A stretch of 64,000 bases of DNA. Source: Myxococcales bacterium. GTDB taxonomy: Bacteria; Myxococcota_A; UBA9042. The translations under genes were made by a program, and so were the position numbers. The DNA lies in assembly GCA_947491025.1 (NCBI GenBank), contig CANLIC010000011.1, positions 1 through 64,000 on the forward strand, in the 5' to 3' direction. Positions 16,101-25,471 of the stretch are shown here, piece by piece. Each line of letters opens with the position of its first letter. Position 1 is the stretch's first letter. The notes under the pieces are model-generated. The model searched no databases and was not told where the DNA came from. It saw only the letters and a program-made list of their open reading frames with translations.

Positions 16101-17738
16101 CTAAGGCACACACACCGTCGGCGACAGCGCCACCTGCGCGCAGCCCAAGACGCCATCGCAGTAGGGCACCTGGCAAGCCGCCGGCTGGGCACAGCTGTGG
16201 GTATCGCCAAAACAGAGGTCGGGCGCTGGGCACGCCGCGGCCGCGTCCATGTCGACCCGGCGCAGAAAGCCGCGCCAGCTGGTCGAAGAGGACTTGTTCG
16301 CCTGCAGCATGACGTCGCCAGCCAGCGCGACCGCGCCCCCGCCGAGGGCGGCAAAGCCAAGGACGCGGGTCCGCATCGCCTTGGGCAGTGTCAGCGCAGC
16401 CGTCACTAGCAGCTTGCCCTTGGCGTCGAGGCGCAGCAGCGTCACGGGTCCATTCCAGGCGTCGCGGGCGATGAAAAGGCCGCCGTCGGGCGCCGCGGCG
16501 AGGTCGCTGGCGGTGTCGATGCTGCCGCCGGGTAACGTGGTCAAGACCTGCACCGTGCCGCCCGGATCGATGAACGCCAGCTCGAGCTCGGAGGCCTTGT
16601 CGATGAGCGTCACGATGCTGCCGTCGTCGCGGGTGACGAGACCAGAGGCCGCACCGGTGATGGCGGTGGCCAACATCGTCAGCCACTGGCCCTTGCCGCT
16701 AGCGTTCACTGTCTGCACCCACATGTCGTAGAGGTCGGGCCCCGAGCCGCCGGGCGGCAGGGTCCGGTCGTAGCCGAGGACCACGACGCCGCTCGGCGCT
16801 GGGTCGAGCTTTCGCGCGGCGACCCGGGTCGCCGCTACCCGCTTGCCGGCGACGGTCCGGGTCCAGGTCCACGCCACCTTCGCCACGCCGCCACCGACCT
16901 GGAATGCCTGCGCCACGCCCGGCCCGGTGCTGTTCATCGATTGCTGGCCGACGGCGACGAGGAGGTCGCCGCTGGGCGCTGCCACGTCGTCAAAGCGCCC
17001 GCCGCCCGGCAGCTCGGCCGCCGTCGCCGCCAGCGCTGCGCCGTCGGCGGCGATGTGGACGACGCGGCCGGTGCCGGCAGCGAACCCGACAGCGCCGAAG
17101 CTGCCGTCGGCGAGCCTTGTGACCGCGACGAAGTCATCGGACTCGCCCACGCCGTGGCTGACGCTCTGCGTCTGCCGGCCGACACCGTCAGCGCGGAGCC
17201 AGAGCGCGTCGTAGGCGCCTGCCGCGCCGCCGCCAGGGTCAGAGCCGACCGCGACCAGGTCGGCGCCGCCGCCGGAGACGACGTCCGATAGGCGCCCCCC
17301 CTTGCCCTTGCCGAACATCGACAGCCAATTGCGCGCGCCGCCGCCTTGGCACTTGCCCTCCACGCAGGCATCGCCGGCAGTGCAAGGGTCGAGGTCGTCG
17401 CACGCGCCACCGGTGCCGGGGACGTGGCCACAGGCGCCGCCGATGCACGCGCGGACCTGGCAGGGATCGGCCGAGGCGGGGCAGGCCGCTGGATCGCAGC
17501 CCTTGACGTCCTTCTCTGCGTCGGCGCCGGTGGATTGGTCGGCAGCGGAGGCGCCATCCTTGCCTCCAACCGCCTCGGAGCCGTCTTGGTAGAGCCCGCC
17601 GTCAGCGGAGGCCTGGCCGTCGGCCAGCGCGGGTGCAGGCGCGGGGGCCGGGAACAGGGCGCTGCAGCCGCAGAGGGGCCCGGCGAGCGCCAACGCCAGC
17701 CAGGCCGGCGCCTGTCCCTTCCCCGTCGATCGCGCCAT
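16101..17738 (-). CDS. large Cys-rich surface lipoprotein with repeat (propeller-like) domain
   Basis: This 545-residue lipoprotein was started at the ATG at 17738, which has GGGAGG upstream and puts the lipobox (LCGC, Cys at about residue 24) in place. A Pro/Ala/Asp linker leads to a Cys-rich module (about residues 85-145, CDPAACPAS through CVEGKCQGG). About 300 residues of Gly-rich repeats with recurring DLVAVG, GDLLVAVG and DGGLFIA strands follow, suggesting a beta-propeller. A final six-Cys tail ends at CVP. Such proteins are typical of myxobacterial outer surfaces; no enzyme signature was seen. Confidence 0.8.
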   Translation of the reverse strand: MARSTGKGQAPAWLALALAGPLCGCSALFPAPAPAPALADGQASADGGLYQDGSEAVGGKDGASAADQSTGADAEKDVKGCDPAACPASADPCQVRACIGGACGHVPGTGGACDDLDPCTAGDACVEGKCQGGGARNWLSMFGKGKGGRLSDVVSGGGADLVAVGSDPGGGAAGAYDALWLRADGVGRQTQSVSHGVGESDDFVAVTRLADGSFGAVGFAAGTGRVVHIAADGAALAATAAELPGGGRFDDVAAPSGDLLVAVGQQSMNSTGPGVAQAFQVGGGVAKVAWTWTRTVAGKRVAATRVAARKLDPAPSGVVVLGYDRTLPPGGSGPDLYDMWVQTVNASGKGQWLTMLATAITGAASGLVTRDDGSIVTLIDKASELELAFIDPGGTVQVLTTLPGGSIDTASDLAAAPDGGLFIARDAWNGPVTLLRLDAKGKLLVTAALTLPKAMRTRVLGFAALGGGAVALAGDVMLQANKSSSTSWRGFLRRVDMDAAAACPAPDLCFGDTHSCAQPAACQVPYCDGVLGCAQVALSPTVCVP

Positions 17739-17803
17739 GATCGCCTCCCGCGCACCCGCCGCAGCGAGAAAACCGCTGCGCGAGCCTACAGGTCGCCCAA
17801 CGA

Positions 17804-18613
17804 TCAGCAAACCGTCTGGCGATGCTGCCACGCCCAGCCGGCGTGCAGCCCACGGCGCTCGAGGCCGGGGATGATGACACTGTGCACCGTCGTCAGGAAG
17901 AGCTGGCGGGCGCGGTCGCCGTCGCAGACGCCGTACGCTTCGGCCAGGGCCGACGGCGCTGGGCCAGGCGCCAGCTCACGGAGCTCGTGGGCCTCGAGAT
18001 GACCGAAAGCCAGGGCGAGCCAAGCGCTGAGGCGGTCGCGGCGCTCCGGACCGAGCCGGGGTGCCAGGGCGTCGAGCAACTTCCAGCCGGCGCGGGCGTG
18101 CCCCACTTCATCGGCCAAGATCTCCCGCAAGAGCCGCTGCAGGGCTCGCGGGCCGCTCTCGAGCCGCTCCGCCTGGATCAGCGCCACCGCCACAGTCTCG
18201 GAGAGGCAGGAGACCGAGAGCACGTTGCGGACCAGACCTTCCAAGGCGTCGTCGAGCCCGTGATCGGGGACGTCGGGTCCACGCTCGACGACCTGCACCG
18301 CAGTGCCGCCGAGCGCTACCGCCGCCGCCGCGCACAGCTCGCCGTGGCGCAGCTCCTCGGCCTCAAAGCGCGCCAGCTCGGCCAGCGTCGCCGTGTCGAT
18401 GCCAGCCTCGCGCCCCTGCTGCTGCAACGCCGCAAACACCCGGGCCGAGCGCGTCTCGTTCACCATGCGCCCGAGCCAGGAGGCTACCGCCACTTGCCGC
18501 TCGCGTTCGGGTAGCGCTGCGGCGTCGGAGAGGTCGAGCCGGTGGCGCCGCGCGGCGTCGTCGAGGTCGAGCCGCCAAGGGGTCAAAGCCTGCGTCGCGA
18601 GGTCGGCGTTCAT
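17804..18613 (-). CDS. ferritin-like di-iron domain protein
   Basis: This 269-residue, mostly helical protein has two ExxH motifs (E87-LR-H90 and E169-VG-H172) plus E53 and E139 in separate helices, the arrangement of a ferritin-like di-iron four-helix bundle. No signal peptide is seen, so it is presumably cytoplasmic. The start at 18613 overlaps the stop of the upstream lipoprotein (ATGA), which indicates coupled translation. Possible roles are oxidase, oxygenase or metal handling; the sequence does not decide. The pair faces a LysR gene across a perfect inverted repeat. Confidence 0.8.
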   Translation of the reverse strand: MNADLATQALTPWRLDLDDAARRHRLDLSDAAALPERERQVAVASWLGRMVNETRSARVFAALQQQGREAGIDTATLAELARFEAEELRHGELCAAAAVALGGTAVQVVERGPDVPDHGLDDALEGLVRNVLSVSCLSETVAVALIQAERLESGPRALQRLLREILADEVGHARAGWKLLDALAPRLGPERRDRLSAWLALAFGHLEAHELRELAPGPAPSALAEAYGVCDGDRARQLFLTTVHSVIIPGLERRGLHAGWAWQHRQTVC

Positions 18614-19179
18614 GCCACACCTCGGGCCCCGAGATCGGCGCGCAGCTGCTGCAAGAGCGAGGCCAGCAGGGCGGGGTCGGCCGCCGGCGGCGCGGGCGGA
18701 CCCCAGGCCATGCACCCCTTCTTGTAGTCCCAGCCGTTGGCATCGCAGCAGGCCGCGTAGCGTTCCCAGCCATCGATCCCGTTGCAGTGGTCGGCCGCGG
18801 CCACATCGCCGCCCTGCGCGTCCTGCCCGCTGTCGGCCGCGGCGACGCCGCTGTCAGCGCTCGCTTGGCCGGCGTCGGCGCTGCCGACCCCAGCATCGGC
18901 CTGGCCGGCGCCCAGCGCCACGCCTGCGTCGGCGCCGCCGGTCTGCGCCACGCCATCCTGCGCCACGCCGTCCTGCGCCACGCCGTCCTGCGCCACGCCG
19001 TCCTGCGCCGCGCTGTCCAGCGCCAGACCCTCGGTGGCGCCGTCGCTGGCCGCGCTCGCCTGTCCGACGACCGGCATGTCGAGCTCCACGCACGCTGCCG
19101 TCGCCCCGCCTGCTGCCACCGCCGCGGCCGCCCGCAGCGCCGCTCGCCAGATGTCCTGCTTGGTCCAACGCTTGTTCAT
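18610..19179 (-). CDS. lipoprotein with VAQDG tandem repeats and C-terminal Cys/Trp motif
   Basis: This 189-residue protein has a signal peptide ending at a TAAC lipobox, then an Asp/Gly/Ala linker containing near-perfect five-residue repeats (VAQDG) encoded by 15-base units. The C-terminal ~60 residues are distinct: CNGIDGWERYAACC, GWDYKKGC and AWGPPAPP, with four Cys and three Trp. The start at 19179 fits the signal peptide. Its stop overlaps the ferritin-like start, so the two are made together. The C-terminal motif may be a small cofactor- or partner-binding domain; no family was recognised. Confidence 0.75.
   Translation of the reverse strand: MNKRWTKQDIWRAALRAAAAVAAGGATAACVELDMPVVGQASAASDGATEGLALDSAAQDGVAQDGVAQDGVAQDGVAQTGGADAGVALGAGQADAGVGSADAGQASADSGVAAADSGQDAQGGDVAAADHCNGIDGWERYAACCDANGWDYKKGCMAWGPPAPPAADPALLASLLQQLRADLGARGVA
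18946..19020. repeat. five tandem 15-base units in the lipoprotein linker
   Basis: Units of CGCCACGCCGTCCTG run from 18946 to 19005 (the first has one change), and a degenerate fifth unit ends at 19020. They encode VAQDG repeats on the minus strand, and copy-number slippage would keep the frame. Confidence 0.9.
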
Positions 19180-19289
19180 GACGCACCTCCGGCGGGGAAG
19201 GTCTGCGACCGATGATGGCCGCTTCGCTCGTTCCCACATCGCCCAAGGTGCCGCTTGCGCCTTCGGCTGGGAATCGGGATGATCGGGAC

Positions 19290-19318
19290 ACGATTGTCCA
19301 TTCATCACGGACAATCGT
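19290..19318. promoter_or_regulatory. perfect inverted repeat between divergent lysR and lipoprotein genes
   Basis: ACGATTGTCC (19290-19299) and GGACAATCGT (19309-19318) are an exact 10-base inverted repeat with a nine-base spacer. It sits 26 bases before the LysR start and 110 bases before the divergent lipoprotein start. The contained ATTGTCC/GGACAAT halves fit a LysR-type operator. It probably serves both autoregulation and control of the ferritin-like pair. Confidence 0.7.
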
Positions 19319-19343
19319 CCCTTCCCACCCGGGAGCTGCCCTC

Positions 19344-20249
19344 ATGGATCTCGGCTCGCTCGACCTCGACGACCTGCGCTGCTTCCTCGCCGCATCCCGG
19401 CAGCGCAACTTTCGCTCCGCTGCGCGCGAGGTTGCCCTCTCGCCGACGGCCTTCTCCGACCGCATCGCGCGTCTGGAAGCCCGGCTCGGCGCGCCGCTCT
19501 TTGCCCGCACCACCCGGCGGGTCGACCTGACCGCCGCCGGGGAGCGGCTTCTGCCGCGGGCGCGGCGTCTGCTCGAGGAGCTCGCCGAACTGCCGGCGCT
19601 CGTACGTGACGACGGCAGGCCGCCCCCTTCGACCTACACCCTCGGCACACGCTTTGAGCTGGGCAATTCGTGGCTGCTCCCAGCGATCTGCGCCCTGCGC
19701 GAGCGTCATCCGGAGCGCACCTTGCACCTGCGCTTCGGCGACAGCGAGCCGCTGCTCGACACCCTGGAGCGCGGCGAGGTGGACGCCGTCGTCACCAGCT
19801 TTCGCCTCGTCCGCCCCGGCCTGCAGGCCCTGCCCTTGCACGAGGAGCACTACGCCCTGGTCGCCGCGCCTGCGCTGCTCTGGGAGACGCCGCTGAGCAA
19901 CGCTGCCGATGCCGCGCGACATACGCTCATCGACGCCCACCCAAACCTGCCGCTGCTGCGCTACTTGCTGGACACGAGGCCAACCGCCGAGGTCTGGAGC
20001 TTCGGCCGCACCTGGCTGCTCGGCGCCATCGGCGCCATCCGGAGCCGTGTATTGGCCGGCGATGGCGTCGCCGTGCTGCCGCGTTACCTCGTCGACGACG
20101 ACCTGTTGCACGGACGTCTTGTGGAGCCGATCGCGCTCGCGCTGCCGCGCAGCGACATGTTTCGCCTGGTGTTGCGAATAGACGATCCCCGCGCACCGCG
20201 GCTGCGAGAGCTGGCGACCGAGTTGGCACAGTTTCCGCTGCAGGCCTAG
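19344..20249 (+). CDS. LysR-family transcription regulator
   Basis: This 301-residue protein starts MDLGSLDLDDLRCFLAAS, with a winged helix-turn-helix in about residues 5-65 (SRQRNFRSAAREVALSPTAFSDRIARLE). A periplasmic-binding-protein-like effector domain follows, beginning near residue 93. The ATG at 19344 has GGGAG upstream. LysR proteins usually control the divergent gene in response to a small metabolite. Here that is the lipoprotein/ferritin-like pair, and a perfect inverted repeat lies between them. Confidence 0.93.
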   Translation: MDLGSLDLDDLRCFLAASRQRNFRSAAREVALSPTAFSDRIARLEARLGAPLFARTTRRVDLTAAGERLLPRARRLLEELAELPALVRDDGRPPPSTYTLGTRFELGNSWLLPAICALRERHPERTLHLRFGDSEPLLDTLERGEVDAVVTSFRLVRPGLQALPLHEEHYALVAAPALLWETPLSNAADAARHTLIDAHPNLPLLRYLLDTRPTAEVWSFGRTWLLGAIGAIRSRVLAGDGVAVLPRYLVDDDLLHGRLVEPIALALPRSDMFRLVLRIDDPRAPRLRELATELAQFPLQA

Positions 20250-20357
20250 AGCATTCGCGCAGGGACCGCGTCGGGACGGGCGAGAACAGGCGCTTGCGCA
20301 ACGCGCCGGGGGGCCTGGGCCTAACGCCGTCGTTCGGTCACCCTTGCCGGCGCCGCA

Positions 20358-21160
<803 letters not shown>

Positions 21161-21164
<4 letters not shown>

Positions 21165-22333
21165 CGCGCGCCTCCGATGCGTTGCAACCGATCGGCGGCC
21201 GCCTGCAACGTCTCATCGCGCTTGCAGAACGCGAAACGCACAAGGTGCCGACCGGCTTCGGGCTCCCGGCTGTAGAAGACGGAGGGGGGGATCGCCGCCA
21301 CACCGTGCTGCTCGACCAGCCAGCGGCAGAAGGCCCGATCGTCACCGTCGAAGACAGGCGAGAAGTCGGCCAACACGAAGTAGGTCCCTTGCACCGGGCA
21401 GGTGCGCAGGCCTGCCGCCTCGAGAGCGCCGACCAGAAAGTCCCGCTTTCGCTGGTACATCGCCGCCAGCTCCACGAAGAAGTCGGCGCCGAGGGTGGCC
21501 AGCGCGTGGGCGACGCCGAGCTGCAGAGGCGTCGCCGAGCAGAAGGTGAGGAACTGGTGCGCCGCCTGCACTGCCGCCACCAGGGCCGGCGGCCCATAGG
21601 CCCAGCCGATCTTCCAGCCAGTGAAACTAAAGGTCTTGCCGGCAGAGGACAGCGTGAGCGTGCGCTCGGCCATGCCGGGCAGCGTCGCCAGCGACACGTG
21701 CGGGACGCCGTAGACCAGGTGCTCATAGACCTCGTCGGTGACGACGAGCAGGTCGTGCGTGACCGCGAGCCGTGCTAGCGCCTCAAGCTCCTCTCGCGAG
21801 AAGACCTTGCCGGTCGGGTTGTGCGGTGTATTGATCAGCAACATCCGGGTGCGCGGCGTCACAGCTGCGGCGACGGCAGCGAGGTCGAGCGCGAAGTCGG
21901 GCGCTCGCAGCGTGATAGGCACCAGCGTGGCGCCGGCTGCCGCTACAACCACTGGATAGCCATCGTAGAAAGGCTCAAAGGTGATGACCTCATCGCCCGG
22001 CTCGAGGATGCCGAGCGCCATGGCCATCAACGCCTCGGTGCAGCCCGAGGTGACCGCGATCGCGGTCATGGGGTCGAGCTCGATGCCGCGCAGGTCGCCG
22101 ACGTGCTTGGCAATGGCGCGGCACAGCTCGGGCCGCCCCTGGCTGCGGGCGTACTGGTTCTGGCCGCTGGTGATGGCGGCGAGGGCGGCGTCGCGGACAC
22201 TGTCCGGGCCGTCGAAGTCCGGGAACCCCTGCGACAGGTTGATGGCGCGGTGCGCGGTCGCGAGCGCCGTCATCTCGCTGAAAATCGAGGTGCCGAAGGG
22301 GCGAAGGCGGGCTGCGGTCTGGATCACGGGCAT
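21161..22333 (-). CDS. class I/II PLP aminotransferase (methionine/glutamine transaminase, YbdL-like)
   Basis: This 390-residue enzyme has the N-terminal NLSQGFPDF, the NTPHNPTG loop, VVTDEVYEH and the PLP lysine about K233 in SSAGKTFSFTGWKIGW. Those features are those of the kynurenine aminotransferase/glutamine transaminase K/YbdL group. It probably re-aminates 4-methylthio-2-oxobutyrate to methionine or handles aromatic oxo acids. It has a GGAG site before ATG 22333, and its stop overlaps the amidase start. Confidence 0.92.
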
Positions 22334-22499
22334 AGCGGCTCCGGAGGGCGCGGGGCGTGCCTCGGGTCAGACGGGACGCCGCGCGGCAGGATGGGGCGGC
22401 CGCCGGGCCTACGCAAGGTGGGGTTCGGGTGCGGTGCAACGCGGACGGCGACCGGCGCGACGGCGGCCGCCGGAAGGTCGGCATCGGGGGCGGGTGGGG

Positions 22500-24713
22500 C
22501 TACCACCAACTGGGCAGCCAGCCGTCGCCCCGGTAGAGGGCGTCGAGCAGCTGGCCGTGCTGGCGCAACGTCGCCGCCATCGCCTGGGCGCGTTCGGCCT
22601 GGGGGCCTGCGATCGGCAAAGGTCGCTGCTCAAGGGGATCGTCGCCGCGCCCGTAGAGCAGCCAGCGGCGCGGGTCTGAGGTGGCGTCTGACGGCACCAG
22701 CAAGCGCAGCTGCGGGTCCTCGAGCGCCCACTGCGCCATCTGGTAGGTGAAGGAGGGGAGCTGCCCCGGGCGTAGCAGCGAGCGGCCGGCCCAAGGGCCG
22801 GAGAGATCGACACCGGCGAGGTCGAGGACCGTCGGAGCGATGTCGATGTGGCTGACCGGGGCGTCGCTGCAGATCCCGGCGAGCCCTGCGAGCTTGGGGT
22901 GGTCGCCAAGAAGCACCAAGGGCACCCCGGTCGACTCGATGTGCACCGACTCGTAGAGCTTGCGCGAGCCGTGCTCGCCGAGCGGGTAGCCGTGATCGCC
23001 AGTGATGATCACGACGGTGCGACTGATCCAAGGCTCGGCGGCCAACTCTCGCAGCAGCGCATCAACGGCTTGGTCGGTGTAGGTCATCGTGTCTTTCATC
23101 CGCGCTGGCCAGCTCTCGTCGCCGGTGCGCGGTACGCCCTCGATGCGGTGGAAGGGGAAGTGGTTGGTGCGGGTCATGGCCATGACGAAAAACGCCCGCT
23201 TCCCGCTCCGTTGGGCCTCCTGCGGCCAGTCGCGACGCAGCCACTGCCCGAGGTGCCGTAGGAACGGCGCGTCGTCCTCACGGCTGCGGTGGTAGTCCAC
23301 GGCGTCGTACCAGCGCCGCAGCCAGGCGCTCTGGTTGTCCCAGCCAGGATCGGGCGCCGAGAAGAAGCGCGTATGGTAGCCGTGGCGGCGGAGGACGTCG
23401 GGCAAGCTCGGCAGGCGGCGGCCGGAGAACTCGACCGCGACCTCAGTGCCTGGCGCTGGCGGCAGGCCGGTGTGCAAGGCCATGAAGGTGGCGATGGTAG
23501 GCAGGCCGTTGGCGACAGCGCGGCGGTGGCACAGGCCCTGCGCCGCCAGGCGGTCGAGCGCCGGCGACCACGAGCCGCCGCTCGCCGGCGGCGCAGGCAC
23601 GACGTGGCGTAACGCCACGCCGCGATGGGACTCGAGCGCCAGCACCAGCACGTTCCACGGCTCCTCGTCGACGCCGTTGCAGTCCTGGTCGACCCCGTCT
23701 CCCGGCTGGTCAGGGCGGCCGGGGGCGACGCTCGCATCGGTGTCGCTGCAGTCGCTGGCGAGGGGCACGCCATCGCCATCGGCGTCGAGGTCGCAGCGCA
23801 GGCCTTGCGGAGCGGGCAGATGGCCAGCGGCGACGGCGCGGCAGGTGCGGTGCGGCGTCATCGCGAGCAACGGTTGGTCCATCAGGGGGAAGATGGCGGG
23901 GACCGCTGGCCAGGCAGCCTGCCAGCGCGCCCTGGCCGCAGCGATGGCGGCCGTCCGCTCGGCGGCCGAGAGCTCGGGCCGGTCGGCGCCGCGCCGCAGC
24001 TCCCCCGCCAGGAGCGAGAGCGGCGGCTGCAGGCGCCAGGTGCGCAGCTTGCCGGTCCAGAGCACCTCGGTCAGGAGCCACGACGCGCCGATCGCCAAGG
24101 CGGCGACGACAAAGACGCGCGCCTGCCGCCAGCGCGAGCCCTGCTCGGCCCCGTTGCTCCGCAGCAGCGCAGATTGCCAGCGCGCCTGGACGACGAGCGA
24201 GAGCGGCAACAGCAGCCAGGGCAAGAAAGGCCCGCCGTCGTCGCTGGCGACGAGCTGGGGCAGCTCGACCAAGGAGGCGGGGTTGACGTAGGTCTGCAGC
24301 AAAGTCGATGAGATGTGACTGCCAGCGAAGCGCATCGCTTCATTATCGACCAGACCGATGGTGGTCAGGGCCGCACACAGCGCCTGCGCCACGCGTCCGC
24401 CGAATTGGGCGATTGCGGTGCGGCGGCGGGGCGCAGCGATTACGACTGCGAGCGCGCTCAGAGCAGCCAACGGCAACGCAACCACCGCCGCCTGCTGCGT
24501 GTCATAGGCCACGGCGTGGAACCAGTACCAGTCGACCTTGCCCACCAAAGGCGCGCCGAAGGGATCGGGGCGTGCCAGCCAGATCAGCCGTAGCGCGGCG
24601 GCGACGGCGAGGTGGGGGCCAAACAGCGCGATCAATCGGCCGGCGACGGCTGCAGCCACAAGACCACGGGCGACCGGCGATGGCGCATCGAGGGACGGCA
24701 CCGGCGTGGTCAC
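22500..24713 (-). CDS. LtaS-like membrane sulfatase/phosphoglycerol transferase with MopE-type insert
   Basis: This ~737-residue protein has hydrophobic N-terminal segments (about residues 20-45, 75-95, 160-180, 200-215) and an alkaline-phosphatase-fold domain from about residue 350. The metal and nucleophile positions are visible: LALES with E361, NGLPT with T406, and IITGDHG. Between them (about residues 308-350) sits a MopE-type motif: DLDADGDG, DCSDTDAS and DGVDQDCNG, usually Ca- or Cu-binding. LtaS relatives move phosphoglycerol or phosphoethanolamine to surface polymers. The GTG at 24713 overlaps the previous stop (GTGA); an ATG at 24737 is possible. It ends the second glycan operon, so glycan decoration is likely. 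Confidence 0.85.
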   Translation of the reverse strand: MTTPVPSLDAPSPVARGLVAAAVAGRLIALFGPHLAVAAALRLIWLARPDPFGAPLVGKVDWYWFHAVAYDTQQAAVVALPLAALSALAVVIAAPRRRTAIAQFGGRVAQALCAALTTIGLVDNEAMRFAGSHISSTLLQTYVNPASLVELPQLVASDDGGPFLPWLLLPLSLVVQARWQSALLRSNGAEQGSRWRQARVFVVAALAIGASWLLTEVLWTGKLRTWRLQPPLSLLAGELRRGADRPELSAAERTAAIAAARARWQAAWPAVPAIFPLMDQPLLAMTPHRTCRAVAAGHLPAPQGLRCDLDADGDGVPLASDCSDTDASVAPGRPDQPGDGVDQDCNGVDEEPWNVLVLALESHRGVALRHVVPAPPASGGSWSPALDRLAAQGLCHRRAVANGLPTIATFMALHTGLPPAPGTEVAVEFSGRRLPSLPDVLRRHGYHTRFFSAPDPGWDNQSAWLRRWYDAVDYHRSREDDAPFLRHLGQWLRRDWPQEAQRSGKRAFFVMAMTRTNHFPFHRIEGVPRTGDESWPARMKDTMTYTDQAVDALLRELAAEPWISRTVVIITGDHGYPLGEHGSRKLYESVHIESTGVPLVLLGDHPKLAGLAGICSDAPVSHIDIAPTVLDLAGVDLSGPWAGRSLLRPGQLPSFTYQMAQWALEDPQLRLLVPSDATSDPRRWLLYGRGDDPLEQRPLPIAGPQAERAQAMAATLRQHGQLLDALYRGDGWLPSWW

Positions 24714-25471
24714 TCCGGCGCGCCCTGGCGCTCCCACGGAAGATAGGCCAAGCGCTCGGCGGCGAAGGTCTCTTGGGCGACGGCGAAGTCGCTCGGACGG
24801 CCGATGTCGAGCCAGCGTCCCTGGCTCCAGTCGAAGGTCGCGATCGGGTCGTTCGCGGCCAACATCGCGAGCATGAGCTGATCGAAGCCGAAAGAAGCGC
24901 CAGGCTCGAAGTACGAGAGCACGCGGCGATTCATGGCGTAGACGCCCATGCTGACCATGTAATGGTAAGTCGGTTTCTCGATGAAACCAACGACGTTACC
25001 TATATCATCGCGCTGTAGTACACCAAGATCAACCTTGACCTCTTTCGGGTGCACGGCGACGGTCAGCGTGCACCCTGCGCCCTGGTGTTGACGCAAGAGC
25101 GCCGAGAAATCGAGGTCGGTCAGCACGTCGCCGTTGAGCACCAGAAAGTCCTCGGGCAGCAGGTCGGCGCAGAGCGCCAGCGGCCCGACCGTGCTGAGCG
25201 GCTGCTCCTCGCGCCGGTAGACGAGCTCAAGCCCGAACCGGCTCCCATCACCGAGCACCGCCTCGATCAGGTGGGCGAGGTAGCCCGTGGAGACGATCAC
25301 ACGCTCGACGCCGCGGCGTGCGAGCTGCTGTAGCAAGATCTCCGCGATGCTCTCGCGGCCGATGGGGACCAAGGGCTTCGGGATCACCGCCGTCAGAGGC
25401 CCGAGCCGGGAGCCGAGGCCACCCGCCAGCAGCACCGCCGTGATGGGCGCGCGAGGCGTCTCGGCGCTCAT
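24710..25471 (-). CDS. nucleotidyltransferase, sugar-1-phosphate type
   Basis: This 253-residue enzyme has LLAGGLGSRLGPLT followed by PKPLVPIG, the NTP-binding signature of NDP-sugar pyrophosphorylases. It also has LNGDVLTD and GFIEKP further on. It would activate a sugar-1-phosphate. It overlaps both neighbours by four bases (25468-25471 and 24710-24713), within an operon of a sugar dehydratase and aminotransferase. Confidence 0.92.
   Translation of the reverse strand: MSAETPRAPITAVLLAGGLGSRLGPLTAVIPKPLVPIGRESIAEILLQQLARRGVERVIVSTGYLAHLIEAVLGDGSRFGLELVYRREEQPLSTVGPLALCADLLPEDFLVLNGDVLTDLDFSALLRQHQGAGCTLTVAVHPKEVKVDLGVLQRDDIGNVVGFIEKPTYHYMVSMGVYAMNRRVLSYFEPGASFGFDQLMLAMLAANDPIATFDWSQGRWLDIGRPSDFAVAQETFAAERLAYLPWERQGAPE

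Noticed and set aside
24713..24737. Upstream ATG for the LtaS-like gene at 24737
   Set aside because: It would overlap the nucleotidyltransferase by 28 bases; the GTGA four-base overlap at 24713 matches the other junctions of this operon.
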